Shown: positions 24,309 to 34,263 of the stretch, one piece after another
Layout of the letters: each line of letters starts with the position of its first letter
Numbering within the stretch: position 1 is the stretch's first letter
From: Rusavskia elegans
Lineage: Eukaryota > Ascomycota > Lecanoromycetes > Teloschistales > Teloschistaceae
Reading direction: 5' to 3'
Length of the DNA stretch: 64,000 bases
Assembly: GCA_011316305.1 (NCBI GenBank)
Contig: SAUG01000012.1
Coordinates: forward strand, 248,001-312,000
The notes under the pieces: model-generated
Told to the model about the DNA's origin: nothing
The model's input: only the letters and a program-made list of their open reading frames with translations
The model's database searches: none
Program-made: the position numbers and the translations under genes

Positions 24309-25030
24309 AAAGCTCGGAGACAGAGCAGAGCAGAAACATCAGTGAACACCGCGAGACACGGTATGCCCTTCTCACCTTCGTCTGTGAGTATTGCTAATGT
24401 AGCTGCTTCAGATTGTCAGTCCTCCTTAGCCCGCTTCGGCAACTCTGCTCCGCCATCGATCGAATCCTAGCTTCTGATATGGCGAGCCCGGATTGTCCAG
24501 CGGCGGTTCTACCTTTACCTCTGAACGACCCAGAGCCCTGCCAGCGAGCGACTTTCCGAATTTTCACCTGGCGGCTACCGAGAAACGACTCCTATCCTCC
24601 TTTATCTCTCAGCACCTCGAGCTCCGCCATCGAGCGAATCTTCGGATGACGATCTGGCGGGAACATCCTGATTTTCATCCATCCCTGCAAGCATGCCATC
24701 GAGCGAATTTCCAGGTTCTGATCTGGCAAGCGTGGGCACTACATTTCCCAATGGATTTAACAAGGATGCATTATGTGGGTGCGCAGAGGTTTACTGACGA
24801 TCGGCGAGATCACTACTGGAAACCATGCGATAGCTCGGAAGCAAAGCAGCAAGTGGATGCGTGACGGTGACCTGGCGACTTCAGAAGTTCAGAATTGAGC
24901 GAAGTCTCCAAGCAGGTTGGTACTTACGCGAAGCCCTAGATCCGATCAGCTGACTTCGCGTTAGTCGCGTCGTGCCCCACTTTCTTCGGTGCAATCGAGA
25001 TGAATCCATCAACATACGATAACTTCCTGA
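24309..25030. other. intergenic with degenerate repeat
   Basis: About 720 bp between the USP stop and the helicase start, same strand. It includes four diverged copies of a roughly 35-bp unit starting CATCGAGCGA (entered separately) and the helicase promoter. Confidence 0.5.
24454..24735 (+). repeat. four-copy degenerate repeat (CATCGAGCGA unit)
   Basis: Diverged copies begin near 24454, 24542, 24628 and 24697, spaced 88, 86 and 69 bp. Each reads roughly CATCGAGCGAAT, a variable stretch, then TGATCTGGCRRG. In one reading frame the copies give peptide echoes of the form PPSSES..SDDDLAG and PSSEF.GSDLAS, but stops and frame changes break any single long frame. Confidence 0.6.
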
Positions 25031-28000
25031 ATGGATCCAATCCTTCACGGACTCAACAATGCACAGCTAGCAGCAGTCACTTCGCCTGCAGACGTTGTGC
25101 AAATATTGGCTCCACCAGGCTCGGGAAAGACCAAGACACTTACTTCACGCGTAGCCTATCTCATCAGGCACCATAACTACAAACCATGGAACATCCTATG
25201 CCTGACCTTCACCATCAAGAGCTCTCGGGAAATGAAAGAGCGATTAGGCAAACTCATAGGTAATGGCATGGAAGCAAAGCTGGTGCTGGGCACTTTCCAC
25301 TCGGTCTGCCGCCGCTACCTGGTATCCTATGGTCATCTTATCGGCGTTCGCAAAGGCTTTGGCATCGCCGACAGCTCCGATAGCTTGAGTATCATAAAAC
25401 GCATTCTCAACCGCTTGCGCTTCACCCTCGACCCGAAAGCGGCACAGTCCCGAATTTCGAGCTGCAAGTCGAAAGGTGTCAGTGTTGCAAAGCTGTCTGA
25501 TGAAGCATCGAAGAAGAAGAAGGTCGATCAGCAGGAATTTGCTCAAGTCTTTGAAGCTTATGAAGACCAGCTGGACCAAGGCAACCTACTTGACTACGAC
25601 GATCTACTTCTCCGCTGTTGTGATCTGTTGCGGCAACATCCTTTGTGCGTCGCTAATGTCGAAGCCGTCCTGATCGACGAGTTTCAAGATACCAATCTGG
25701 TTCAATTTGACCTGATGAGGTTGTTTGCGGCGCAACGGAAGCGTGTCACGACTGTCGGTGATCCAGATCAGAGCATCTACGGTTGGCGATCTGCCGAAAT
25801 CAAGAACCTCGCACGAATGCAGACGCAATATCCCGAAACACTAGTCATCCATCTTCAAGACAACTATCGATCATCAGGCGCGATCCTTTTGGCAGCTCAG
25901 GAGCTCATCCAGCAAGATGAATCTCGACCATCCAAATCGCTACTCCCAACACATTGTCCCGGGACGCTGCCAGTCCTGCGTCGCTTACCATCTTCGGATG
26001 CAGAAGCGTTGTGGATCGTCACAGAAATCAGCAGAATGATTGGAATGACTGGTGGTATGCTGAGCCATCCAGATATCGCCATATTGCTTCGTTCCGCAGC
26101 TCTCTCCCGGCAGATTGAGTCGGCCATGGGCAGAGCTGGGATCCCTTACCGAATGGTCGGCGGTCAAAGATTTTTCGACCGGGTTGAAATCAAAATCCTT
26201 CTTGATTACTTGAGAGTAGTCAGTCAACCCACGAACAATGACGCGATTGCCCGTGTGGTCAACATACCTGCACGAAGTGTAGGGGCTACGACAATCAAGG
26301 CATTACTAGAGGAAGCAGAGACGAAGAAAGTCACTCTGTGGTCTTTGATACTGGATGCCATACGAGGCAACATCAAGACGTCAACAAAGATCAACAAACC
26401 CGCGGAAAAGGGCCTTGGTACCTTTGTTCAAATAATTCTGACCGCGAAGCAAAAGCTCAACGACCCTCTCGACCCTCTGTCGCCTCAGTCATTGCTACAT
26501 TTCATCATCAAAAGATTGAACTTCCACGACTACATCAAGCGAAGCTACGAGAATGATAGTGAAGGTCGATGGGCAAATGTTGAAGAGCTTATATCACAGG
26601 CTGGCGAGTATCTCATCCCGTCGAGTTCTAGCGCCCCAGAATCCGAAGCGGAGAACACTACGAGTATGCCAGCTATCGAAGGAATCGCTCAAATCGATGG
26701 TGACGCTGGTGAGGAGATGCTGTCGATGTTCCTCGCAAATGTAGCTTTGGCTACAGAGCTGCAGAAGGATGACGGAAGCGAAGATGGCCAAGGTCAGTCA
26801 CAGGTTACCATATCTACCATCCATGCAGCAAAGGGACTTGAATGGCCTGTAGTATTCGTTCCTGCCGCTTACGAGGGTTCAATACCTCATTCACGTGCAG
26901 AAGACACTGATGAGGAAAGACGACTGCTGTACGTTGCTATGACACGGGCTCAGGCGCTGCTATACATTAGCTGCCCGACAAGAAATTCAAGAGGAGAAGA
27001 ATCGACCTTGTCACAATTCCTGGATCCGAAAACGCTTGGGCATTATCTGATCAACGTGGGTCCACAGATCAACACTGGATTTGTGAATGATGTGGCGCGG
27101 ATTCTGAAACGAAGCTGTCCTTCCGAGAGCAAGGTGCTCGAGGAGTCTCTGAAATTGGAAAGTAGAGAAGATGATCTATGGCCACTGGATGGCCAAGAAA
27201 CTTCAGAACAGATGAAATCCAGGTGGGATAGCAAGACTAGCAACGCAACATCAAATGGGTATCAACAAATGAACCAGCGTTTAGAGACTGGTCCTTTGGC
27301 AGGTGGGTATGCGACGAACCGATGCACTGTCAAAAACACTAGGATCAGTGGATCCTCAATTGTTGTTGGAAGTGCTACTACAATGGACAACGCATCCTCT
27401 TTCTCTATACATCAACTTGGTGGCTTCACGTCTGCGACAAATCAAATGGGAAAGGATCATGACATGAGGGAGAATCATGTCAAGACAAGAGCCGGACGCC
27501 GTCCACAGACGGTTGAAGGTGCTCAAAAACCAGCAAGTCGGAAGCGGAAGGCACAAGACGACGCTCAGAGCAGCCTGACAAGCCTCTGGGGGCTCAAGAG
27601 ACAGATTACTGATACCGACAGACCTTTCGAGACTTTCGTGCCGACGCACTCAAAATCACTGAATCATAGTAGTAGTCATGCAACCAATCCAGCAAAGTCG
27701 TCCAGCTGTGTTTTACCGAGTTTGAATACTACAACATCCTTGGGTTTAGGTCCTCCACTTCGAATGTACACCAACACATTAACTCTCCAAAGACCACCTC
27801 TTGCTGGGATACCAGAAAACCTTGCTAGACATCGACTTCAGCCCAATATCACACCTCGACCGCGGTTACCGGCTATGGAGTCTACCGAGTGCGACGAACC
27901 ATATGCCTTTTTATCAAGCTCGCCCCCACTCTCTGAAACAGCAAACAATGGGCAATCAATGGCTGCGGGGCTGAGGTCTCATGATGTCAATCAAAATACA

Positions 28001-28204
28001 GAAGCAATCGAAGGCCTCAAGGAGAATGTGTTGCTCGGAAACGATATGCGGCCTGCTGTCACAGCACACACCACAAGCCTGGCTCACCTCCAGGCCACAA
28101 CTACATGCCGGAGGACGCTTGGCGTGCGAAGAAGCATGAATGGCTGGAATGCAAGAAATGGCCAGGGAGGCCAGGGGTTCTCTGTGCCAAGGAGAGAGCG
28201 GTAA
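25031..28204 (+). CDS. SRS2: UvrD/Rep-family DNA helicase, Srs2-like
   Basis: Single-exon gene of 1057 residues. All SF1A helicase motifs are readable in order: Q-type NNAQLAAV near residue 9, motif I APPGSGKTKTL (about 27-37), Ia LCLTFTIKSSREMKERL, II LIDEFQDTN, III TTVGDPDQSIYGWRSAE, IV DNYRSSGAIL, V STIHAAKGLEWPVVFVP and VI EERRLLYVAMTRAQALLYI. The C-terminal 380 residues are polar and disordered, as in Srs2, where that tail binds Rad51 and SUMO-PCNA. It should be a 3'-5' helicase that strips Rad51 filaments and limits recombination. Motif Ia has TIKSS where the usual text is TNKAA, a mild variant. The length and tail favour Srs2 over a bacterial-like PcrA transfer. Confidence 0.9.
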   Translation: MDPILHGLNNAQLAAVTSPADVVQILAPPGSGKTKTLTSRVAYLIRHHNYKPWNILCLTFTIKSSREMKERLGKLIGNGMEAKLVLGTFHSVCRRYLVSYGHLIGVRKGFGIADSSDSLSIIKRILNRLRFTLDPKAAQSRISSCKSKGVSVAKLSDEASKKKKVDQQEFAQVFEAYEDQLDQGNLLDYDDLLLRCCDLLRQHPLCVANVEAVLIDEFQDTNLVQFDLMRLFAAQRKRVTTVGDPDQSIYGWRSAEIKNLARMQTQYPETLVIHLQDNYRSSGAILLAAQELIQQDESRPSKSLLPTHCPGTLPVLRRLPSSDAEALWIVTEISRMIGMTGGMLSHPDIAILLRSAALSRQIESAMGRAGIPYRMVGGQRFFDRVEIKILLDYLRVVSQPTNNDAIARVVNIPARSVGATTIKALLEEAETKKVTLWSLILDAIRGNIKTSTKINKPAEKGLGTFVQIILTAKQKLNDPLDPLSPQSLLHFIIKRLNFHDYIKRSYENDSEGRWANVEELISQAGEYLIPSSSSAPESEAENTTSMPAIEGIAQIDGDAGEEMLSMFLANVALATELQKDDGSEDGQGQSQVTISTIHAAKGLEWPVVFVPAAYEGSIPHSRAEDTDEERRLLYVAMTRAQALLYISCPTRNSRGEESTLSQFLDPKTLGHYLINVGPQINTGFVNDVARILKRSCPSESKVLEESLKLESREDDLWPLDGQETSEQMKSRWDSKTSNATSNGYQQMNQRLETGPLAGGYATNRCTVKNTRISGSSIVVGSATTMDNASSFSIHQLGGFTSATNQMGKDHDMRENHVKTRAGRRPQTVEGAQKPASRKRKAQDDAQSSLTSLWGLKRQITDTDRPFETFVPTHSKSLNHSSSHATNPAKSSSCVLPSLNTTTSLGLGPPLRMYTNTLTLQRPPLAGIPENLARHRLQPNITPRPRLPAMESTECDEPYAFLSSSPPLSETANNGQSMAAGLRSHDVNQNTEAIEGLKENVLLGNDMRPAVTAHTTSLAHLQATTTCRRTLGVRRSMNGWNARNGQGGQGFSVPRRER

Positions 28205-28747
28205 ATCCCTACCAATGAGGAAATACTGCCGATGGATCTACCAATGCGAAGTTGTTTTGCACGAGGGTATAGATGTTGGTGTGAAGTTCTTTTAGCGTGG
28301 CGCTGGTGGTTTGATGTTTTCTAAGTGTCCATTGTATTTCTATGCGTTTGTCTGCGATGCGATTTGTTCAATCTGCGCAGATACCCCAGCAAAAGTTTTG
28401 AGTGGATGTTTGGCCTTTCCCTGACTATGCAATGGAGTTTATGGTCTTGGTAGGCTCCTTCCCATTCTGTAGGGAGAAAGTATGGTATTAGTCTGGACTC
28501 GCTTCATTGTAAGTTTCATGTTTTATTGTGATTGTCGTGACCGCCTCGTGTATTTTTCATGCGAGCAGCATGGTTACAGACACTACTGTACGGACTGTGA
28601 GCCTGGTCTCCAGAAGCTAAGTATCCTGTCCATTTCGTCAAGTTCCCAAAAGCATGCGACGGATTAAGACTATCTCAACGCCAGATCGATAAGTCTAGCT
28701 GTAAGCTTATCAATTTGTGATGTCTGCTTATTTACAGGTTTCTTCGT
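28205..28747. other. intergenic, 3' of helicase
   Basis: About 540 bp with no supportable gene; likely holds the helicase terminator. A 61-codon plus frame at 28482-28667 is unsupported. Confidence 0.45.
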
Positions 28748-29374
28748 ATGTCTCTCATCGATGAAATTCTTGGAGCCAAGAACTTTACTCCAGGCCACCA
28801 TCACCAAGTGCACAAACTGCTTCGCGCAACACAGTTCAGTCTAAAATCCTCTCCTTGCCAGCAGAAATCAAAGTCCACCCATTATGTCTCATCAGTCCTT
28901 TGCCTTTCATTGTCTGGTCGGCCAACGAGTCATTGGATTGGTACAGACCAGGCAGACGTACTTGTTACCACGAGTCCATGGCTTCCAGCATTCCGGACTT
29001 GGCATTGGGTCTCCGCAGAAGGAATCCGTTTGGCTTTGTTGGTAATCATGAATACCAACTACCCCGTCATCACCTGGCTGGATAGGATCGGCGAACGAGA
29101 TCGCGATTGCCTTTCAAGTATGGAGATACAAGTCGATGAACCTCGAAGGACATGGCAGATGCCCAATGGCACTCGTCTGAACGGCAATGATCCTCACTAT
29201 GAGTGTTTCTCCCCACGTCATCTTCGTTTCGTCGATCCAGTACAACCATGTCCCGAAGCTGAGGTTTACGTTATCAATCCTGCTATCGAAACCATCATAT
29301 CATTCTTCGCCGGATCTAGTGGCGTTATGGAGCTGAAGCTTATAGTTGCGTTGTTTCATCGCTACGTACCTTGA
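28748..29374 (+). pseudogene. frameshifted F-box-like protein relic
   Basis: Two overlapping plus frames each carry half of one protein-like text. The first (from about 28840) reads LSLPAEIKV...SPLPFIVWSANES and HESMASSIPDLALGL, the LPAEI opening common in fungal F-box-like proteins, and ends GFVGNHEY. The second frame (to 29374) continues PVITWLDRIGERDRDCLSSMEI, RRTWQMPNGTRL and INPAIETIISF. The text switches frame near 29060 with no splice signals that would rescue it, and the stretch between DLALGL and FVGNHEY looks shortened. I read it as a decayed member of a large, fast-changing fungal family. The homology is from memory of family patterns; a live gene with unusual introns is the alternative. 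Confidence 0.45.
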
Positions 29375-30505
29375 AGACTATTGACAGTCACCTGCTGCAA
29401 AGGATCTGCAGGGTGAAGTCCAAACTTACCTGAATAGGTTTAAACTCCCTCGTACAGTCGTACTGGTGATAGCGCCTTCCGAATATAGTTCAGCTCATAG
29501 CAGATCCCTCATGAAAACTTCATCATGCGACAGATAGATTCTAATTCAGTCAATAATCCTTCTCCATGTAATCCATGACCAAATTTATGATACCTTTCGG
29601 AATGGACTTACCTAATTCGATCGAGAAATGGCGAAGTAACTACACCCACGGACGCGTAACAGTTCTGTGGAGACGGGAAGCGGAAAGCCATTGGTTGAAG
29701 GAGGAGCAGGCCCTTATCGAGCAACAAGGCTGGGAGATACTTCAAGAAGGGGATAAAGAGCGACCTTGTTCACCTCTTCCCGGCCATGGGTAAAAGAGAC
29801 TCGATATCCGCCGCCCACAGTGCACTTCATATTAAAGCTCACAGGTCCACCCATGGCGGCTGATTCCTTGTCCGACTCAAGGGAGGAGGGAGTACTATCA
29901 ATGCTAAAGCCTTAAACGAATGTTACTGATCTGTTTGGTGACATATATGGCCAAAAAAAAAAAGGAATAACTAGGACTTCCAGAAAGATTCGAAATACAA
30001 TCAGATTTTCTTCACGACTAGCTACAACGTTGAGTCCCACTCGCGAACAACGTTACACTGTCCTTGATAAGTCTTTCAAGATCTCCCGTAATTGTCTTTG
30101 ATTCGGGAGTTCCTTGTTCAAGAATACTCACTCACACATCACACCTCTTCTCAACTCCTCCTTTCTTGGAAAATTACACCACTAGTATGTCACTGCATCA
30201 TCACAATGGAGGGTCACTCCAATCAAAAAGACTCGATTCAGATTCGGATTGAACAGACATATGCAGCACCAGGGGGTGTAGTAAATGACGGGACGACATG
30301 ACCACCTAGAGCTTCCTCATCCGCCACGGCCAACCCTTCCTCAAAGCTGCCTAGGTGGTCAGATCGTCCCTACTATGGTGGCAGCTTCTAGATCTTGATC
30401 TCAAGGTTACATTGAAATCAAAAGATTCTGATCAGCTGTAGCCAAGTTTGGATAATTGACATGAAGCACAGCTATACGAAAGCTTTGTGGGGTTTAGGTA
30501 TGTAT
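29375..30505. other. intergenic with hairpin element
   Basis: About 1.1 kb between the F-box relic and the GST stop. It contains an A11 run near 29953 and the inverted repeat entered separately. A 72-codon plus frame (29575-29793) is unsupported. Confidence 0.45.
30290..30370. repeat. 81-bp inverted repeat (hairpin or MITE-like)
   Basis: Arms 30290-30309 and 30351-30370 are inverted copies matching at 18 of 20 positions; the last 11 bases (TGACCACCTAG and its complement CTAGGTGGTCA) match perfectly. Short further pairing (AGCTT with AAGCT) continues inside the 41-bp centre, so the element can fold almost fully. No clear target duplication flanks it. Confidence 0.75.
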
Positions 30506-31494
30506 CTAGCTCCCCTCCTCCTGTTTCATCTTGTCCTCATACTCAGCCATATTATTGACACCCTTGGGCATCCCATTCGGCATAAGACCCTGCTCATCCA
30601 TCATCTTCTCTCTGATCTCCATGGCCTTTCGAAAAGACGCCCTGGAGATCATGCGATTGTGCCAAGCCTCGACATTGGGAAACTCCTTCAGAGGTTTCGA
30701 ATCGGGAACCCCCAGCACCATGTCCATCCTATCGTTCCAAGTGACGAATGAAAGATCTGCGTAGGTGCACTTGTCCCCTACCAACCACTGCTTCCCATGA
30801 AGTGATTGCTCCAAGACGCCGAGAACCCTTTTCACTTCGTTCGAGTAACGCTCGATTGCTGATGGCAACTTTTCGGGATGAAGCACGTTGAACCTGATGA
30901 TCAATCTTAGAAGGGAAGGCAAAGGGTAGAAGATCGATCGACCGACCAGCCGCACTGCCCAAAATATGGACCTTGTCCGCTCATCTGGAACATGAGCCAT
31001 TGGTTGAGGAGGTTCTTCTCGTGGAGAGACTCGAAGGTGAGCTTCTTCTGAGTATCATATTGTTCAATAAGGTACAATATGATAGCGCCAGACTCCCAGA
31101 GGGTGAGATTGGTGTTGGGATCGATGATTGCTTAAAATAACAATCAGCTGGCGGTCCGGTTTGATATGACAAGTACGGAGGCTATCCTTCAAGTACTCAC
31201 CTGGTGCACGACCGTTTGGATTGATATCGATAAATGGCGACTTCTTGATGTCCTCAAAACGGATGGGCTTGATCTCATAGGGAACGCCAAGCTCTTCCAG
31301 GACAACAACGACCTAGACTTTGCTCAGCGTCTAGCAAAGGCGGTTATATCAAAGTAAGTGGCGTGTCTTACTTTCCAAGGGTTAGGGCCTGGAGCTGGAG
31401 GCATAGGTATTAGTATAACGACTGCTTCTGGGCGGCGATGGAGTTATCAGGAGTCGAACATACGCGACATCCATACTTCGATCGGTCTAGCCAT
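30506..31494 (-). CDS. glutathione S-transferase (Ure2-like class)
   Basis: Five exons, 31494-31464, 31394-31372, 31312-31201, 31130-30947 and 30893-30506, 245 residues. The first exons are tiny but splice cleanly (GTATGT donor with a TACTAAT branch point) to give MARPIEVWMSPPGPNPWK, then VVVVLEELGVPYEIKPI, the thioredoxin-fold start of fungal Ure2-like GSTs. NGRAPAIIDP and LWESGAIILYLIEQYD are the glutathione-binding segments. The helical C-domain carries FQMSGQGPYFGQCGWFNVLHP and HPEKLPSAIERY, completed by the last splice. The enzyme should conjugate or reduce with glutathione in the cytosol. At the edge of the cluster it could detoxify an electrophilic intermediate or catalyse a ring-opening step; this is inference, and it may instead be a general stress GST. 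Confidence 0.85.
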
Positions 31495-31976
31495 GATGTG
31501 TGATAGTCAACCGGGTGGAGAACTTGTTGTGGTGAGCTTCTCTTGATGGTATGTCTAAGAGAGCACTGGCGAGAGGTTACAACTTTATCCCCCGCCAGTC
31601 CGGGTGATCAGACAGCTTTACCGGATTGGAAGTGGATCAGGCACGTTGGCTACCCACATGTGACTGAGGCTTGGTGCATGCAGCCCGGAGCGTCCCCGTG
31701 GCTCCGCCGCAAATCATGCACACCGGAGCTACGTGCATGCATTTTTGCTTTGCAGCATGCAAACGCACAAAATACTGGAACAAGCACAGGCCACGCTTTT
31801 GAAGCCTTTGCAGATCAGAGCTGACCACCCCCAATCAACCAGAGCACAGTGTTAGCGTACGTTCAAGCCGGCTCTTCTTGCAGAGTTACTCTTTGCTTTC
31901 CTTCTAAAGTTCCTACTAACAATCTGTATCAATAGCTACATTGCTTCACACGATAATCGCTCATATCGTAAGACCC
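31495..31976. other. intergenic: GST promoter and P450 A 3' end
   Basis: About 480 bp. It holds a GC-rich dyad (31686-31706) about 190 bp upstream of the GST ATG and several GCATGC-type motifs at 31675-31765. No gene. Confidence 0.5.
31686..31706. promoter_or_regulatory. CGG-N15-CCG dyad, candidate Zn2Cys6 site
   Basis: CGGAGC and its complement GCTCCG flank a 9-bp spacer, equal to CGG-N15-CCG. A further CCGGAGC half-site lies at 31723-31729. Fungal binuclear zinc-cluster regulators bind such everted or inverted CGG triplets. No regulator is encoded here, so this is a candidate only. Confidence 0.3.
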
Positions 31977-33637
31977 TCAACCGAAACTAATACCTGAATT
32001 CCTTTCTCGGCGTTTCACTGACAGTTCAGTTGCAGGATGAATAAACAAGAATTCGTGCACGACGGAATTTGCCGGGCGACTATTCTGTTCGTCTGCAAAT
32101 TTGAAGTCGTACTCATCTAGTAGCTTGACCAGAATGATCTTAGCCACTAGAGTCGCAAGGAACCGTCCAGCACAGGCCCAACGTCCTGCACCCCACCTAT
32201 ACTCGGAGGCGTAGACATTTCTGAATGGCCGTGCAACATGGTCTTCGAAGCTCTGATTGTAGGCGCGTAGAGCGTCATATGTCTCCGGCTCGTCGATCAG
32301 GGTCGGGTCCATTGATTCGCAGTAGCTGGAGACACAGATGAATTGACCCTTTCTCAACTTAATGCCGTTTGACAAGGTATGGTCATGCAGCAACACGCGG
32401 CTAAATGTCGTAGAGCTTCCAGGCGAAAGTCTGGCACTCTCCTTCATGGCGGAATCTAGCCTATGCAAGGATTGGAATGCGGTGTAATCCCAGATACCGT
32501 TCGTTTCCTTGTGTTTCTGACGGATTTCTTCCCGGATGATCTCGAGATGATTGGGATGAGCAACGAGATCAAGGATCACGCTCACGATGAAATTTGCAGA
32601 ACTGTATGTCCCTCCGGAGTTGAGAGCAGCCAGAAGTCTCGTAAGTATGTAAGGATCTCTCTCTTTGACGTCTTTAGCTCCTTCAATCATCCAAGAAAGT
32701 AGATCAGGAGCCACGGGATGGGATTGTCGCGCTTGACGGTCCACTGCCTCTGGTACGATGATTTGTTCCAGTTCTTTCATACTTTGCTGTAATTTCCACT
32801 TGACTGGCAGTAACCACACGATGATCGGTTGTAGGAATGCTGGGACCAGTCGCATCAGGAACATGACGGTAAAGACTGTAGGTTCGCGTCAGAAGAGTCT
32901 CGCGGCACGAAAGGGCATAGTCCACCCACCGTGCTTTGTATGTTCGAACGTCAAGCGTATATAATCTGGTTGATCGCAAATAGGGACACCCACCGAGGCC
33001 AGAGATATTACGCGGCTTACGCAATAGACAACGTTGTCGATCGGTTGCAGCGTAGTCCACCTCTCGGTGTCCTGGGGGAATACACTGCCGATTGTCTGCT
33101 CAACACGAACACTTGCGGGCTTGCATAGTTCTGGTAAAGCCGGACTGATCCTTTGAAGCAGCGTTTTGACGTGGAGACTGGTGTCGAGGACAACATTCAT
33201 ACCATTTAGGTGGCCGGTCATGGAGTAAGCATGGCACATCCGAGAATTGATCGTGCTCTGCGGCAGCCTGTTCAATTCTGGAATAAATCTGGAGGGAACC
33301 ACGACCATATCAACGTCGCCACGGGCGATGCGATAGACTTGTCCGTCATACTAGCACAATTAATTGCGGAAAAGGAATGGGGACAGGGTAGCGGACTCAC
33401 TTTCGTGTATGCCTCTTTCAAAATTGCTTGCGAATTGAATGCCCAACGGAGACGAGAGAAAATACGAGGCTCAAAAGGAAAATAACGGTTTACAGTTGGC
33501 AGATTTGCGTGCTGCTGTTTCGAGACCAATGAGCGGTAACATAACAGGAAAGCGGCTAGCGCTAAGCACGGCCCGATGGCAATGACCACTGCGCTAGATT
33601 GCATTGGGGCTCGGTCGGTGGTCATATTGACGTGCAT
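31977..33637 (-). CDS. cytochrome P450 monooxygenase A
   Basis: Three exons, 33637-33401, 33350-32930 and 32875-31977, 518 residues, introns of 50 and 54 nt. A membrane anchor (VVIAIGPCLALAAFLLCY) sits at about residues 15-33. After it come YDGQVYRIARGDVDMVVVPS, the I-helix region LLAALNSGGTYSSANFI, the K-helix ExxR in KESARLSPGSS, and the heme loop WGAGRWACAGRF with ligand Cys454. The loop has Ala where Pro is usual after the Cys, which is tolerated in the superfamily. It should be an ER-bound monooxygenase served by a P450 reductase. The text resembles fungal diterpenoid P450s, so oxidation of the cyclase product is the likely job; the position attacked cannot be read. Intron positions match P450 B. 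Confidence 0.9.
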
Positions 33638-34263
33638 TAGAGAGCGTCGACAAGCGGAAAGTTCCTACAGGCTCGATGGTGTGTCTCTTTCAACTCTTAT
33701 ACTCGTCCACTTACCAGCTTGATCTGTGGCATGGCTGTTTGCGTAGCGCCTGCTGCTCCTCCAGCATCAGTGCGGCGGGCTCTCGAATTCGCTGTCATAG
33801 CTATGGCACGAGACGTGGCCGGCCATCCCGAACCATGACGGCTGAATGCCGAATACACCGAATACACCCAGTCAGGAGGCTCACGCATTCGTGGGGAATG
33901 CCCTGGAGCTGCAGGTATACGGCGGAGATGAAAGAGTTTGGCCTTGGACGCAGCAGGGGCTTTCCTTAGGGATCGTAGTGACTGATTGGACGCCCGGATC
34001 CTTTTGGATGATGGTTGCACCGCTTGCCTTGTGCATGGTGGTTTCCTCGTCTGGTTGCCTCGTTCGATGATCTTTCCCCGTTCCCACAATGTTGATCCAA
34101 GATCGACGTACAAACAAATCTCCCTCGACCCCTCTTGCGCTCCCTTACAGAGGTGTATATCATACGATACTGCCACATGCGCGCTTCTAGCTAGTTCCTT
34201 GTCCAACTTCCGCAAACTTGTTCCAGTCTGACAACGAAGTTCTCAACACCAAATCCTGAAGCT
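33638..34263. other. divergent promoter between P450 A and 7TM gene
   Basis: About 630 bp shared by the two divergent starts. Frames on both strands (up to 172 codons on minus, 33697-34215) carry no recognisable motif and overlap the expected promoter. Confidence 0.45.

Noticed and set aside
30506..31000. Stand-alone 164-residue GST C-terminal protein
   Set aside because: The upstream frame is joined by a clean 53-nt intron and three more small exons to a full GST, so a truncated gene is not needed.
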